A stretch of 42,418 nt of DNA from Nemertoderma westbladi (lineage: Eukaryota; Xenacoelomorpha; Nemertodermatida; Nemertodermatidae): the NCBI GenBank assembly GCA_032718475.1, contig JAUCBJ010004583.1, forward strand, positions 1-42,418, given 5' to 3'. This document shows positions 10,628-21,024 of the stretch, one piece after another; the stretch's first letter is position 1, and each line of letters starts with the position of its first letter. Under the pieces are notes generated by a model. It had not been told where the DNA came from. It did not search any database and saw only the letters and a program-made list of their open reading frames with translations. The position numbers were made by a program, and so were the translations under genes.

Positions 10628-12077
10628 TTAGTCTTTCTTGCGCGGACGGCGTTTACGCAGTTTTTTAAAGCTAGCCAGAGTCCTTTTCTCTTTGGGGCGA
10701 GCCACTTTACAAGGAGGGCTATAACTCCTGGGTGAAGGGTGCAATATGATTGCATCAGAGGGTGTAGGATTATGGTCGGTGTATCCGCCAGTCGAAGTAC
10801 CGGGTTGATTGACATCAACGTCAGGGGAGAGGGTTCTAACGGCTTTGAGAGCTCGTTTCAAGACAGCCGCTCTTACGGGTCCTTTACGAGTGGTCTGAAC
10901 GAGAGCCGTGGGTGGACCATAGGCAGTTCGAAACCTCCGGGGTTTAACGGTTCTTTCCAACTCGCGTTCGCGGGCTCGGTATTCGTAAGGCCGTCGATAT
11001 ACTTCCTGTAACTCGGGGTGTGAGTTAACAAATAAGTCTCCATAGTCCGGATCCTGACGGATATAATTGATTAAGTTATAAGAATGAAGGTCGCTAGGAT
11101 TAACACTCCTGAGAAATTTGCGTACGAACTTGGTTGAAATACATTCTCCGACGCGCTTCAGTAGTTCGTAACTCGATATGCGTGATTTCTGTTCGACAGA
11201 AGCGAATAGATAAGGATGGAACGCATAAACTCCTTCGTAAGCGCGTCCAGGATACTAGCGATGGCGCGAATCACCATGTAAATCAGCGTTCGCTTCCCAA
11301 GCTCTGATGTAACGTAGTGTGATCATTTCATCTACGCTTTCCAAATCATGATTAACAGGGCAATCGAAACTGGCGTGTCCCTTTTAGTTGACAATGGTGA
11401 CATTGAGTCATAAATTGAGGGCAAACCGCAAAAATATGCAAGTTATTGAGTCTGCAATATGCGCAATAAATTTCCATAGTCGGTTGTTCTTGGAAATAGG
11501 AACAGCGGACGTTTGTGTCCATGGGCGTATCATGGTCTCTCGATGCGCATAACCGACAACGTTGTCTAGAAACATAGTTGGCATGTCGATAATCGTACGC
11601 AGTGAGACACTGTGGACCTCGATACCATTCTAGGATGTAATCGTTGTCGCTGTTCCGGGCGCGATAGGCTGAATCTCCTCAGATTCTAGGCATATTGGTT
11701 CGTCTTCCCAGTCTGTTACGAATAGAATTTTCGTGATCTATTCTCGGTTTACCGTTACGACTCCGCTGGGTATGATATTTAAATAGAACCATTTCCCTTT
11801 CGGTGTCTACATCGTCCGTATCATGTAAATCGATAGGATGGCCGGTAGTTAGGAAGTCCATATACGTACTATTACGATGCGTATAGCGAGCGGTGAATTT
11901 TCGATAGTCCAATTCACGCGTAAGTTGCTCTTGGGACATCGGCGGTTCGATATAACGACCATCGTCCTCCGTAATGGTTGGATCGGTTTCACCGCGTATC
12001 AAGCTATCCACAAATGCTTGTAAAGGTAGAGTATATCGCTCCCTGATACCAAGATCATCTTCTATCAACTCCGTCAT
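10628..12077 (-). pseudogene. Extra 3' reading frame of the BEL element with zinc-knuckle cluster
   Basis: An ATG at 12077 opens 132 codons (to a TGA at 11679-11681). The same frame continues open after the stop to about 11345, shifts by one base at a TTTT/AAAA run near 11380-11386, meets a TAG at 11255-11257, and stays open to the stop at 10628; about 480 codons in all. The middle (about 11355-11560) encodes three Cys-rich knuckles: one starting CRLC, one CAYC with a following His and Cys, and a CX2CX4HX4C whose halves lie on either side of the frameshift. The C-terminus is strongly basic (KKLRKRRPRKKD). Zinc knuckles bind nucleic acid in Gag nucleocapsids, so an RNA-binding role is inferred. 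It lies downstream of integrase, where some retroelements carry env; no signal peptide or membrane segment is seen here. Not a family I recognise. Confidence 0.6.
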
Positions 12078-13706
12078 ATCTGCTATCTGAGTTTGTTAAT
12101 ATCGAAATGAGTTTATGTTTAGGCGAGCGGACGTCGCTGCCTACCTCTCTTTGCCCCCGGACAGTGGGATCCTCAGCGCCGATGTACCGTCGTCGCGGTG
12201 TTTACGCCAACATGTAGCAACAGCACGACAACGATAACCGGCACAAGTCACTCCACTGTCCGTCCCAAAGGCTTGAATCCACTTTAGGTTCTTTCTATAG
12301 GAGAGTTGGGCTACTTTCACAATTGCGACTAGCTACTGTAAACACACCTTAGCAGTAACATTCACCTACAAACGCACAAATTCCACACAACTGTCACCAA
12401 TTGTACACATACAGGCCATTTGTCCGTTAGTCAGTGCCTTCCAGAATGTCACGTTATTACTGTGTATCCTTGGATACTAACAGTGTGCTATGTATTCTCT
12501 ATGCTATGCAATGGGACAAGCTTTCTGTTGTTCTTTTAACTTGCTTCTAATTCTAGCGTGGGTGTTGCTATGGTGACATTATGGAATGCTAGCGGTAGAA
12601 TTAGGGTAATTCTCATGCATACAGATCTGGGATGCTATTTAATAATAATTCTTTAATTGTCAATATCCTCTTTATGCATGATTTTATTAATTTTATCGGC
12701 TATTGACTATATGTTGGAGATTCTCGCACTCTAATACACTCAATAGGATGAATCTCCGCTCCCATGATCTATTAATTAATGGAATTTTGGGAATGTTATA
12801 AATTGTACAAAATGACAATTTATGAAATTCATTTAAAATATGAATTTAAATTTATTCCCGTGAATTTTATTATTTGATGTTAAAATTGACACAATTTGAT
12901 TCCAGAGCAGGTCTGGGGACATAGGATCCTTAATTCTATGAAATTTGTCTTTTAAGAGTATCGGTAAGTGCTACGATATCTTAATCGACTAGAATTGTTA
13001 ACGGATCTGAATTTTACAGATTTTAATAAATATTAAATTAATATTTAAGATGGGCACCGATTTATTCCAGAGCTTGTCTGGGGACGTTAACCACTGATTC
13101 TAGAATTGGTCTTTCAAGTATATCGGTGGGTGCCGCGATATCTTAATCGACTAGAATTACAGATGGTCAAAAGGTTTAACAGATTGATTTGCGTTTTACG
13201 CTACTGTTATATGGACATCACGCTACTATATGTATTATTTAATATAAGGTAGAAGAGCAATATCGCACGAAGCAATGTCAGTGTGAAGAGGCAAGTCGTT
13301 TCCAAGGTCTACCCAGAGATTGGCTTAGCCGAGACACGAGGATCTGAACTTTGCATTCCTAATACTCTGCCTACCAATAATACTTGAATATAGTAGTGGC
13401 TTTATTGTACTTTAAGAAGTACGGACATTTCATCTTACTGTAGTCACGTATTTATAATATGATACGGACAGTAAGGAAAGAGAAAAATAATTATTTTCTC
13501 GCCGTCGCACTAAATATATATTATAAGTAATTACGTACGTAATAAACACTAATATATTGCACTAATCTACTAAATAATCACTAAAATAACATTCTACTAA
13601 ATAAAATTGAATAAAAACGATTATAATAAAGTACATAATAAAGTTCGCATATAAAAATATAACAAAATAGATAAAATAATATAGTCATACACCCACTCCA
13701 GACGTA
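12078..13706. other. Non-coding interval between integrase and the 3' reading frame
   Basis: No substantial open frame is visible. Two imperfect direct repeats, 12901-12996 and 13066-13158 (165-base offset), share CCAGAGC, GTCTGGGGAC and ATCTTAATCGACTAGAATT. The 13560-13680 stretch is very AT-rich. On the coding strand ACAAACTCAG lies just before the 12077 ATG and could be a splice acceptor for a subgenomic RNA; this is only a guess. Confidence 0.5.
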
Positions 13707-15098
13707 TCACGTGGGGGAGTCCCTAGATGTTTGAGGAATTAGGGAGGTGGTCGTGGGAAGAGTGTCTTGCCTTCCATAGTTCTCGGAGAGTTCTCTGTCT
13801 CTTTCCAGTAAACATAAACGACCAACTGGGCGATTGAGTTGTTGCGTCTCAAAGATTATGCCTGGCTTCTTGAAGTTACGCCGCATGACGATGAGTTCTA
13901 CCGAGCGTACTAAACCATCATCTGAGATGTGGGTCTCGATGATACGACCTGTCTGCCACCGTTTACGTGGGAGGTCTGGATCTACAATAAGCACCATATC
14001 TCCGGCGCTGACGTTTTCTTGCTGCGCAAACCACTTAGTTCGAAGTTGTAGCGTGGGCAGATAATGTTTCTCGAAATGGTCAGTGAAACGACGGGATAGC
14101 AACTGCATAAGTTGCCAAGTTCGACGGCAGTATTCGTCTCCATCGGCAATCTCCGATCGTGGGAGCATGGCTACAGGTTTCTTCAGTAGGAAGTGCGCAG
14201 GTGTTAGCGCTTCCAGGGAATCGGGACTCGATGAGACTGGCATAAGCGGTCTCTCGTTGAGATAGGCAGCTATTTCCTCCATTAACGTCCGCAAAAGTTC
14301 GTCGGTGAGATACGCGCGGCATGGCACTATAAAGTGAAATGCGGTTTTGACACTTCGAATTAATCTCTCCCAACTTCCTCCCCACCAAGGGGCGTCGGCA
14401 GCGTTGAAGGTCCAGCTAGACGCTGTTATCCTTAGCTGGTCGTCCACCTGTCTTTGGTTCCAGTCCTTCACGTAAGCCTGTATTTCGTTGTTGGCACCTA
14501 TGAAGTTCATTCCTTTATCCGATCTCATGGTATTACTCGTCCCGAAGCGAGCGATCTGTCGTCGTAAACTTAAGACGAAGCTGTTGGTAGATAGATCGTT
14601 CACCATATCGAGATGGATGGCTCTACAAGTCATGCACACGAAGATGACACACCATCTCTTGACTATAGTCCTAGCACGATATACTTCAACAGGGCCAAAT
14701 AAATCTACACCAGTATTAGTAAAAGGTGGTTCATAGAAGCTTACTCGTTCCCTAGGTAATTCTGCCTCTCGCTGTGTTAAAGGCCTACTGAATGCTTTCC
14801 TACAGGGTATGCAGTTCCTAAGAACTTGGTTCAGAGCTCTACGGGGTTTATCAAAATAATAGCGAGTTCGAATTTCGCTAAGAACTCGTTCTCTACCAGC
14901 ATGATAAAGTTTACTGTGAACATCTATAATCATCTTGATTTGTACTTCAAGATTTCTAATGAGTATGGGGAATTTAGTGTCAAAGGATAAGGGTGCATTG
15001 GTGAGCCTTCCTCCAACACGTATTAACCCATCTATCATTGTGCTCGAGAATCGATCCCTTAAGCGCATCTGCGGATTTCTCAACAACAGATTTCTCAT
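13707..15098 (-). CDS. pol: BEL/Pao integrase domain (3' part of pol)
   Basis: 463 residues. Integrase inserts the cDNA into the host chromosome. An HHCC zinc-binding domain is seen (H61, H66, C96, C99), then a catalytic core with D132 (in GVDLFGPV), D194 (in MRSDKG) and E244 (in GSWERL), and a C-terminal domain (WQTGRIIETHISDDG) typical of Pao integrases. The ATG at 15098 overlaps the stop of the RT-RNase H frame as ATGA, one base back. BEL pol is normally one polyprotein, so the start is probably not a true initiation site but the result of a frame break. Length and motifs are otherwise complete. Confidence 0.88.
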   Translation of the reverse strand: MRNLLLRNPQMRLRDRFSSTMIDGLIRVGGRLTNAPLSFDTKFPILIRNLEVQIKMIIDVHSKLYHAGRERVLSEIRTRYYFDKPRRALNQVLRNCIPCRKAFSRPLTQREAELPRERVSFYEPPFTNTGVDLFGPVEVYRARTIVKRWCVIFVCMTCRAIHLDMVNDLSTNSFVLSLRRQIARFGTSNTMRSDKGMNFIGANNEIQAYVKDWNQRQVDDQLRITASSWTFNAADAPWWGGSWERLIRSVKTAFHFIVPCRAYLTDELLRTLMEEIAAYLNERPLMPVSSSPDSLEALTPAHFLLKKPVAMLPRSEIADGDEYCRRTWQLMQLLSRRFTDHFEKHYLPTLQLRTKWFAQQENVSAGDMVLIVDPDLPRKRWQTGRIIETHISDDGLVRSVELIVMRRNFKKPGIIFETQQLNRPVGRLCLLERDRELSENYGRQDTLPTTTSLIPQTSRDSPT

Positions 15099-17962
15099 TG
15101 CAGGAGTCTCAGTATCTGCTTATTGGTTTCTTCATGCTCCTGGTGACTAATTTTCTCCTTTAGAAAACGATCAGATGTCTTATATTTGGGTAAATTTTTA
15201 ATAACATGAACTTGCGCAGATGTCAATGGAGCGGTATCACTAATGGTATTCGTCCTGGAGTAGTGATGATGAAAACATCTCCTTAAATATGTGACGGCTT
15301 TACAGAGCCGATTCCAGGAACTGTAGTGATGCATTGCTCTCTGCAGCATAGGTGAGATTCCTTGCGAGACGTCTGGTATTCCAGATTTCCAATCTCTATC
15401 TCTAATTTCCACAACAGACTTATTTGTGTTGAGGGATTGTGGATCCGAAGCATCATTCCCGGAAGTATGTAATACAGATAGATCGATAGTCGGTTTAAAT
15501 AACTTCGATTTACTCGCCCGGGTTTTAGGTTTGACTGTCTCCGCTCCCTTGGCTTGTCTAATCTCCGCCGTAGTAAGGTGAGGAGGCCATTCATCCTCTT
15601 CCTTGCTCAGGAAGTCGGGTCCACCCAACCAGTCTGGGGTATCTATCAGTTCCTGTGGAGTTGCTCCCCTGGAGGCGATATCGGCTGGATTAATCGTACC
15701 AGGGCAATGTCTCCATTGATCTATCTTTGTGCGACTAAGAATAATAGCTACCCTGTTAGTAACAAAAACGCTGAACTGACAGACTTCATTGGTGAGATAC
15801 TCCAACACGAGTAAAGCGTCGGTCCAATAAACCGTTTTCTCCAGTGGATAGTCGATTTGTTCCGTTACGTTCCGGCCGATGGCTGTAGCGTATAAAGCCG
15901 CCTTTAACTCCGCTCCAGGAACCTTTAACTTGTTGTTAATCAATGCCTTAGAGGTAACCAAGGCGACTTTGATTCCATCCGGGGTTTCGACTCGCAGATA
16001 TGCTACTATACCTATTCCCATGTCGCTGGCGTCTCCAAACACATGGAGTTGATAGGAATACGTAGGAAGAACATGGCCAAAATATGCACGGGAAATTATA
16101 AAGTTCTCGATGGCAGGTAGAGAATCTTCCCATTTCATCCATTTCTTTAACAATTCTCCCTTAAGCGGATCGTCCCATGAGTGGTTTTCAAGCCACATTT
16201 GTTGTACTAAACTCCGAGCAATCAATATAACTGGGCTAATAAATCCCAATGGGTCGAAATAAGTGCTCAGGATACTTAAACAAATCCGTTTGGTCCGAAC
16301 TGGATTATCTCGCTGTTTTAACTGAAAAAACAGGATGTCTCTTTCAGTGTCCCACTTCAAGCCTAGCGTCTTGGTTTCAGGAAGATCGTCCTTTATTAAG
16401 TCTAGGTCTTTCGTTCCTCGGTCTTCTACAGGTATGGCTTCCAGAAACTCACGGGAGTTGCTAGTGAATTTCGTCAGTCGAAATCCACCTCTTTTCAAAC
16501 ACTCTACCGTTCCTTTCGCGACATCTATGGCTTCTTCTACTGATGGAAGGGACCTTAAATTGTCGTCCATGTATATATTACGTTTTATGTTGTCTATCAC
16601 TTCTTTTGAGAAGGAGTCTCGGTTGTCATTCGCAGTGGTTCGCACCACGGAGCAGGCGTTGGAAGGGCTTGATATGATTCCAAAAGCCTGGATGGTCATC
16701 CAGTACTCTACCGGTTTCTGATTGAGGTCTCCTTCAGGCCACCACAGAAATCTCAGGCTGTCTCTATCTCTATCCAGCGCCTTGACTTGTAAGAACATTC
16801 CTTCTATATCGGAGGCGAACGCGATGGAATATTGTCTTAATCTCAAAAGTATTCCCAACAAAGATTGGAGTAAGTTGGGTCCTGGTAACAACTCGGAATT
16901 GAGGGATTGGCCCATATATAGGGCGGAGCCATCGAATACGACTCGTACTTCGTGGGGTTTACCGGGTTTGGGAACGTAATGATGTGTTAAGTAATACGTT
17001 CTCTCAGTCACTGGTGTTCCTTCCGGTACTCGCTCCGCGTATCCCTTTGTTATAAATTTCTTCAGCTGAGTTTGGTACATTTCTTTAGCTGAAGCATTAG
17101 CTGTAAGGCGTCGATGTAATTGAGTGATTCTTTTCTCTGCCAAGGGTCTGTTATTTATAAATCTAGGTTCTCGTTTTCGAAATGGTAGACCGATTTCATA
17201 TCTACCTTGGTCCTTTAAAAAACGTGTAGTTGTTTCCTGGATTTGCTTGGCTCTTTCTTCTTCTATCGATAGAGCCTTATCATATGAATTGGGCTCTACC
17301 AGTTCCTGAGTAAAGAATCGTACGGCTAGTTCGTCCCGAGTTCTAGCGTTGTAGCGCTCTATCTCATCGTTTAGTTCGTCATTGTAAGCGATGGGTTCCG
17401 ATGGGCGAATCAGTTGATTTTTCCAAGTTTGGTTTTCTGTAAGTAGGTCGATTGTGTTCTCTTCATCGAAGAGTTGGTAGATGTCGTCATTATCTGAGGA
17501 GTATGGTGTTCCCTCAGTTAGTTCGTCCACTTCACTGCTCTCCACTTCCCAATCGTTTACTTGGTATATTTGTTCTTGTGGCATTCTCTCTTCGAGAGTC
17601 CTGCGGGAAGGTCCAGTAAAGTACCAACCTACTCTAGTTCTTACCGCATAGGTTTGCAGTGGCTGTGGTTGAGCAGGCCGTTTCTCCAATGTTTCGAGCG
17701 CCTCATGCGCGTTCTGGCCGATGAGTATTTGCACTCCAGGATAATCTGTCTGGAATCGAGGTATCTTAAGATGTTGGATGCTCTCATCCTCGTCCCAATT
17801 ATAAAGGTCTGCTTGAGTAGTAGCGAAGTTCTTTATAGCCACCATTTTTACCGACCTTATACCTTGTGCTCCTAACTTATCCTGGGGGGTGGACAACACA
17901 CCTACATAGTAATCTGCCGTTAGGGTAGATTTCCAAACCTGCATAATTCCTGACATATTCAA
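15095..17962 (-). CDS. pol: BEL/Pao reverse transcriptase and RNase H (central pol)
   Basis: 955 residues. It copies element RNA into DNA and degrades the RNA template. Residues ~1-120 look like the C-terminal part of the A17-type protease region (QILIGQNAHEAL). The RT carries FDGSA (343-347), D385 in ASDIEGMF and YMDD at 464-467. The RNase H carries D644 (VFGDAS), E685 (PGAELKA) and D715 (YWTDA). The nominal start at 17962 is a TTG that overlaps the stop of the preceding frame (TTGA), with the new frame one base back, so translation must come from the upstream frame. No clear slippery heptamer is seen. The protease junction looks shorter than usual, which suggests a small loss there. Confidence 0.9.
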   Translation of the reverse strand: MNMSGIMQVWKSTLTADYYVGVLSTPQDKLGAQGIRSVKMVAIKNFATTQADLYNWDEDESIQHLKIPRFQTDYPGVQILIGQNAHEALETLEKRPAQPQPLQTYAVRTRVGWYFTGPSRRTLEERMPQEQIYQVNDWEVESSEVDELTEGTPYSSDNDDIYQLFDEENTIDLLTENQTWKNQLIRPSEPIAYNDELNDEIERYNARTRDELAVRFFTQELVEPNSYDKALSIEEERAKQIQETTTRFLKDQGRYEIGLPFRKREPRFINNRPLAEKRITQLHRRLTANASAKEMYQTQLKKFITKGYAERVPEGTPVTERTYYLTHHYVPKPGKPHEVRVVFDGSALYMGQSLNSELLPGPNLLQSLLGILLRLRQYSIAFASDIEGMFLQVKALDRDRDSLRFLWWPEGDLNQKPVEYWMTIQAFGIISSPSNACSVVRTTANDNRDSFSKEVIDNIKRNIYMDDNLRSLPSVEEAIDVAKGTVECLKRGGFRLTKFTSNSREFLEAIPVEDRGTKDLDLIKDDLPETKTLGLKWDTERDILFFQLKQRDNPVRTKRICLSILSTYFDPLGFISPVILIARSLVQQMWLENHSWDDPLKGELLKKWMKWEDSLPAIENFIISRAYFGHVLPTYSYQLHVFGDASDMGIGIVAYLRVETPDGIKVALVTSKALINNKLKVPGAELKAALYATAIGRNVTEQIDYPLEKTVYWTDALLVLEYLTNEVCQFSVFVTNRVAIILSRTKIDQWRHCPGTINPADIASRGATPQELIDTPDWLGGPDFLSKEEDEWPPHLTTAEIRQAKGAETVKPKTRASKSKLFKPTIDLSVLHTSGNDASDPQSLNTNKSVVEIRDRDWKSGIPDVSQGISPMLQRAMHHYSSWNRLCKAVTYLRRCFHHHYSRTNTISDTAPLTSAQVHVIKNLPKYKTSDRFLKEKISHQEHEETNKQILRLLQ

Positions 17963-18924
17963 TTTAGTCCGGAATTTGGGTTGTCCAGCAAAGATATGAA
18001 TATTCCTGTGCTGCCGGAGTCAAGGAGTGCGTTCACTATGTAACTGTGGTTAGGACCGTGAACTCTTACCTGCACTACAGGAAATTCTCTGATTCCTACG
18101 TTGGAAGTTGGAGCTTTCCAAGATGGTTGTTTGGCAAAAGTAGTTGGGGGAAACTCATTGTTGGTGTCCTTTTCATAAGTAAGTGCTCGATACACTGCGG
18201 TATTGATTAGATAACAGGATTCGTTGGCGTCGGAGAATTCGTCAGTATAGAATCCTTCCATCTCAGATTCTTGATCAGTGTCGTTTACATCACTGAATTG
18301 GACATGTAGTTCGGGCTCACTTACCTGACTCAGTTTGTCTCGTTCGAACTCACTGTGTAACAAGATGTGATGTTTCGCGCCACATTTTGCACACTTTATG
18401 TCAGAGTAACAGGTTCGCCGTTGGTGTCCTGGTCTGAGGCAATTATAGCATAACCGCTTATCCCATACGACTGCACGTCTGTCTACAAGGGATTTCTTTA
18501 GAAATTCAGCACACGCACTCAAACGGTGGGTCCCGTCGCACAGCGCACAGTTAGGTTTTATGTTACTCACTTTACCTTGGGTAACTTGCTGCACTCTCGT
18601 TCTTTCTTCGGGTTTTCTTCGGTGCATTCTGTTAGGAGACTGAGGAGGGGTCTTGGCAACCTGTTCTCTCCTATCGTTGTTTTGAGCCTTGTATTTACTT
18701 ACGTCTTTTGAGGTTTTGTCAACATAGTAAGATCGATCGGTGTCTTTCCCGCTGTCCTCTTCTTGAGAGGCTTGGCTTTCGCCGTCGTCAGTGTAACACA
18801 CCGGTGTTACTCTTCTCCTAGAAGCGGGTTTCTCACTTACCTTATTTTCCGATGTTTTCTCTCTGGACTGCTTGATGAGTTGTAGTTTTACTTCACCATC
18901 TAAGAAGGACATGAGATCAGCCAT
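17959..18924 (-). CDS. BEL/Pao zinc knuckles and aspartic protease
   Basis: 321 residues in the same frame as the Gag-like ORF upstream, separated from it by one TGA (18937-18939) and four codons. Three knuckles are visible: C126-C129-H133-C138, C159-C162-H167-C172 (CX2CX4HX4C), and C178-C181 with following His residues; these bind element RNA. The protease active site is D302 in LLDSGST, which would cleave the polyprotein. The frame ends in TGA 16 residues past the active site, where the RT frame takes over one base back. The protease core is thus split between two frames. Confidence 0.85.
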   Translation of the reverse strand: MADLMSFLDGEVKLQLIKQSREKTSENKVSEKPASRRRVTPVCYTDDGESQASQEEDSGKDTDRSYYVDKTSKDVSKYKAQNNDRREQVAKTPPQSPNRMHRRKPEERTRVQQVTQGKVSNIKPNCALCDGTHRLSACAEFLKKSLVDRRAVVWDKRLCYNCLRPGHQRRTCYSDIKCAKCGAKHHILLHSEFERDKLSQVSEPELHVQFSDVNDTDQESEMEGFYTDEFSDANESCYLINTAVYRALTYEKDTNNEFPPTTFAKQPSWKAPTSNVGIREFPVVQVRVHGPNHSYIVNALLDSGSTGIFISLLDNPNSGLN

Positions 18925-18936
18925 GGTAGGACTTCG

Positions 18937-20892
18937 TCATTGTTGTTCATTCATGTACAACACTTTCTTGTCCCAGCGTGTACATACTCCACCCTTTGGT
19001 AAAGTAGAGACTATGGCTCCAATAACCATGGAACTCTGATATTCATGCGACTTACCTAACCAGTCCAATTGTCTACAGATCTCTTGAATCTCATCGGAAA
19101 ACTCTATAATCCCGCTACTAAGGAAGTGTCGGGGGGCTACTAATTTTGCATACAAATACTTAGCTATGTTATCTTTGTTACCATACCTGATGTTTAATGT
19201 ATCCCAAACTTGTCTTAATCCTTCTGGATGTCCAAAAAACTTTAACGCCATTAACTTGGGAGGTCCTTCCAAGCACTTGATGAGGAACCTAAGTTTCTCT
19301 CCGTTAGATAGTACAGAGTTCTGTATGCTGTCTTTGTAATATTCATTGAAAGGTAACCATTTCATCTCATCTCCATTGAATTTGACGATCTCTCCCACTT
19401 TGACCGCTTGGCAGGCTTCTGTTCTAGCCATCTGACGCGTAAAGCTTTCTTGGGCCATCGTGTTATTTAATATCGAATTATCGGTATATAAATTTCTCGG
19501 ATCATTATCAGGTCTATAGGGAATATCATTAACAACAGATTTATAATCACCCTTAATAGGGTTTGCTATAGGAGTTTCTACTTCACTAGCAGTATAGATG
19601 CGTGTAGGCTCCACACCTTGCGCATGTAATACTTCAGACCTAACAGGTTGACACAATGTTACTGGGGGTATTGGTATGCCCTTTTGTATGTTGACTAATT
19701 TGTCGCGTTCTAGTGCGATACTTTGCTGCACTTCTTGCAACTCTGCTCTACCTTCCCTTACTGTTCCCTTAAGTTGGTGGACAGTCTCCTGCATCTGTCC
19801 GAGCAGGAGATTCATCCCCCGCCGTCCCTCCTCTACCCACTCGACCGCCGAGGCGGGAGTCGCCAACATTGTAGCGGGCTGACGCGGGACGACAGGAGAC
19901 AAATCTTTGATTTCTCTCTCAGCTTCCAGGACAGGGATATTTTCATGGACTGTTCTACCGGGTACATGCAGTGTAGTACTGTGTAAATGGAATTTAGAGT
20001 TTGTTTCAGGGAGTACAGGTGTCTCTAGCACCAAAGGGGTGGCTTCGAGAAAAGGCCTAATTATTTCAGGCTCATCTGTTATAGTAGGGAGTCTGTTGAC
20101 GGTAATAATTCGGTCTGTGGGTTCTGTACTACCTACTGTTGTGCTAGCTAATTGTCTTCTAACGGCTGGGGGCAAATCAGGCAATTTATGACGGTGAGAT
20201 GTTCTTCTACGTCTACTGAGACGAGATTGATTTCCTCCACCTTCAGGATCGGTGGTATCCCCTTCCTCCGATGATGTATAGCCTTGGCGTTTGGAACTAG
20301 ATCGACTCATCATCTGCATTCGACTGTCTGTTAACTGCCTACCGATGCTGTCTTGCGTCTCCTGCAGATCTTCTAACTCCAGCTGGGCGGTCTCCTCAGA
20401 CGCTCTCCGTTCTGCTTCTGCCACTGCCTCCGCCGCCTTTCTTTCCGCCTTTCTGTCTGCTTCTGCTTTTGCCTCCGCCGCCTTTATTTCCGCTTCGGCC
20501 GCTGCTTCTGCCGCCTTTCTGTCTGCTTCTGCTTTTGCCTCTGCCGCTTTTATTTCCGCTTCGGCCGCTGCTTCTGCCGCCTTTCTTTCCGCCTTTCTGT
20601 CTGCTTCTGCTGTTGCCATTGCCGCTGCTATTGCTGCTGCCTTTTTGTCTTCAATCCGCCTTTTCTTTACTTGTTCTTCTTGAGCTCTAGATATGCGGAG
20701 ACGTTCATCAAATTTAGCTTGGTCCGCAGCTATCATCTCAGTATCGATTGCGTCCAACACAAGTTGGGTTCCTTCACTATTAGGGGAAAGTCCAGACAGC
20801 CGTCTCCTCAACTCTTCGTCTCCTAGGAATCGCTGATAGTCGGACAGATAAATGTCGATAGCGTCTCTAGTTCGCGGTCTCTCTGCTGTCAC
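18937..20892 (-). CDS. gag: BEL/Pao Gag-like protein with coiled coil and DUF1759-like region
   Basis: 651 residues as drawn, but the first codon is GTG and the frame is open back to 21024, just after a TAG (21025-21027) in the same frame as the 264-aa leader ORF. Residues ~60-185 are an Ala/Glu/Lys-rich coiled coil with internal repeats of AEAEIKAAEAKAEADRKA. Residues ~500-640 (KFNGDEMKWLPF, LRFLIKCLEGPP, LDWLGKSHEY) match the DUF1759-type capsid region found in BEL elements. It should form the particle shell. The C-terminus stops at TGA, after which the frame continues into zinc knuckles. The first ATG (residue 52) would cut off little of the recognised region. Confidence 0.82.
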   Translation of the reverse strand: MTAERPRTRDAIDIYLSDYQRFLGDEELRRRLSGLSPNSEGTQLVLDAIDTEMIAADQAKFDERLRISRAQEEQVKKRRIEDKKAAAIAAAMATAEADRKAERKAAEAAAEAEIKAAEAKAEADRKAAEAAAEAEIKAAEAKAEADRKAERKAAEAVAEAERRASEETAQLELEDLQETQDSIGRQLTDSRMQMMSRSSSKRQGYTSSEEGDTTDPEGGGNQSRLSRRRRTSHRHKLPDLPPAVRRQLASTTVGSTEPTDRIITVNRLPTITDEPEIIRPFLEATPLVLETPVLPETNSKFHLHSTTLHVPGRTVHENIPVLEAEREIKDLSPVVPRQPATMLATPASAVEWVEEGRRGMNLLLGQMQETVHQLKGTVREGRAELQEVQQSIALERDKLVNIQKGIPIPPVTLCQPVRSEVLHAQGVEPTRIYTASEVETPIANPIKGDYKSVVNDIPYRPDNDPRNLYTDNSILNNTMAQESFTRQMARTEACQAVKVGEIVKFNGDEMKWLPFNEYYKDSIQNSVLSNGEKLRFLIKCLEGPPKLMALKFFGHPEGLRQVWDTLNIRYGNKDNIAKYLYAKLVAPRHFLSSGIIEFSDEIQEICRQLDWLGKSHEYQSSMVIGAIVSTLPKGGVCTRWDKKVLYMNEQQ

Positions 20893-21024
20893 TTCGCTTT
20901 CCGCTTGAGAAAGGGTGGCATCGGTTGGTTCTTCATAGGTTGGTCTCTCAGCCAGCTGGGATTTCCACTGGGCAGTTTCTTGTACTTTGAGACTTACCCG
21001 CTGGAACCAAGTCTTGACAGCAAC

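Noticed and set aside
14083-17875. Plus-strand open frames opposite BEL pol
   Set aside because: They overlap well-supported minus-strand pol domains and show no motifs.
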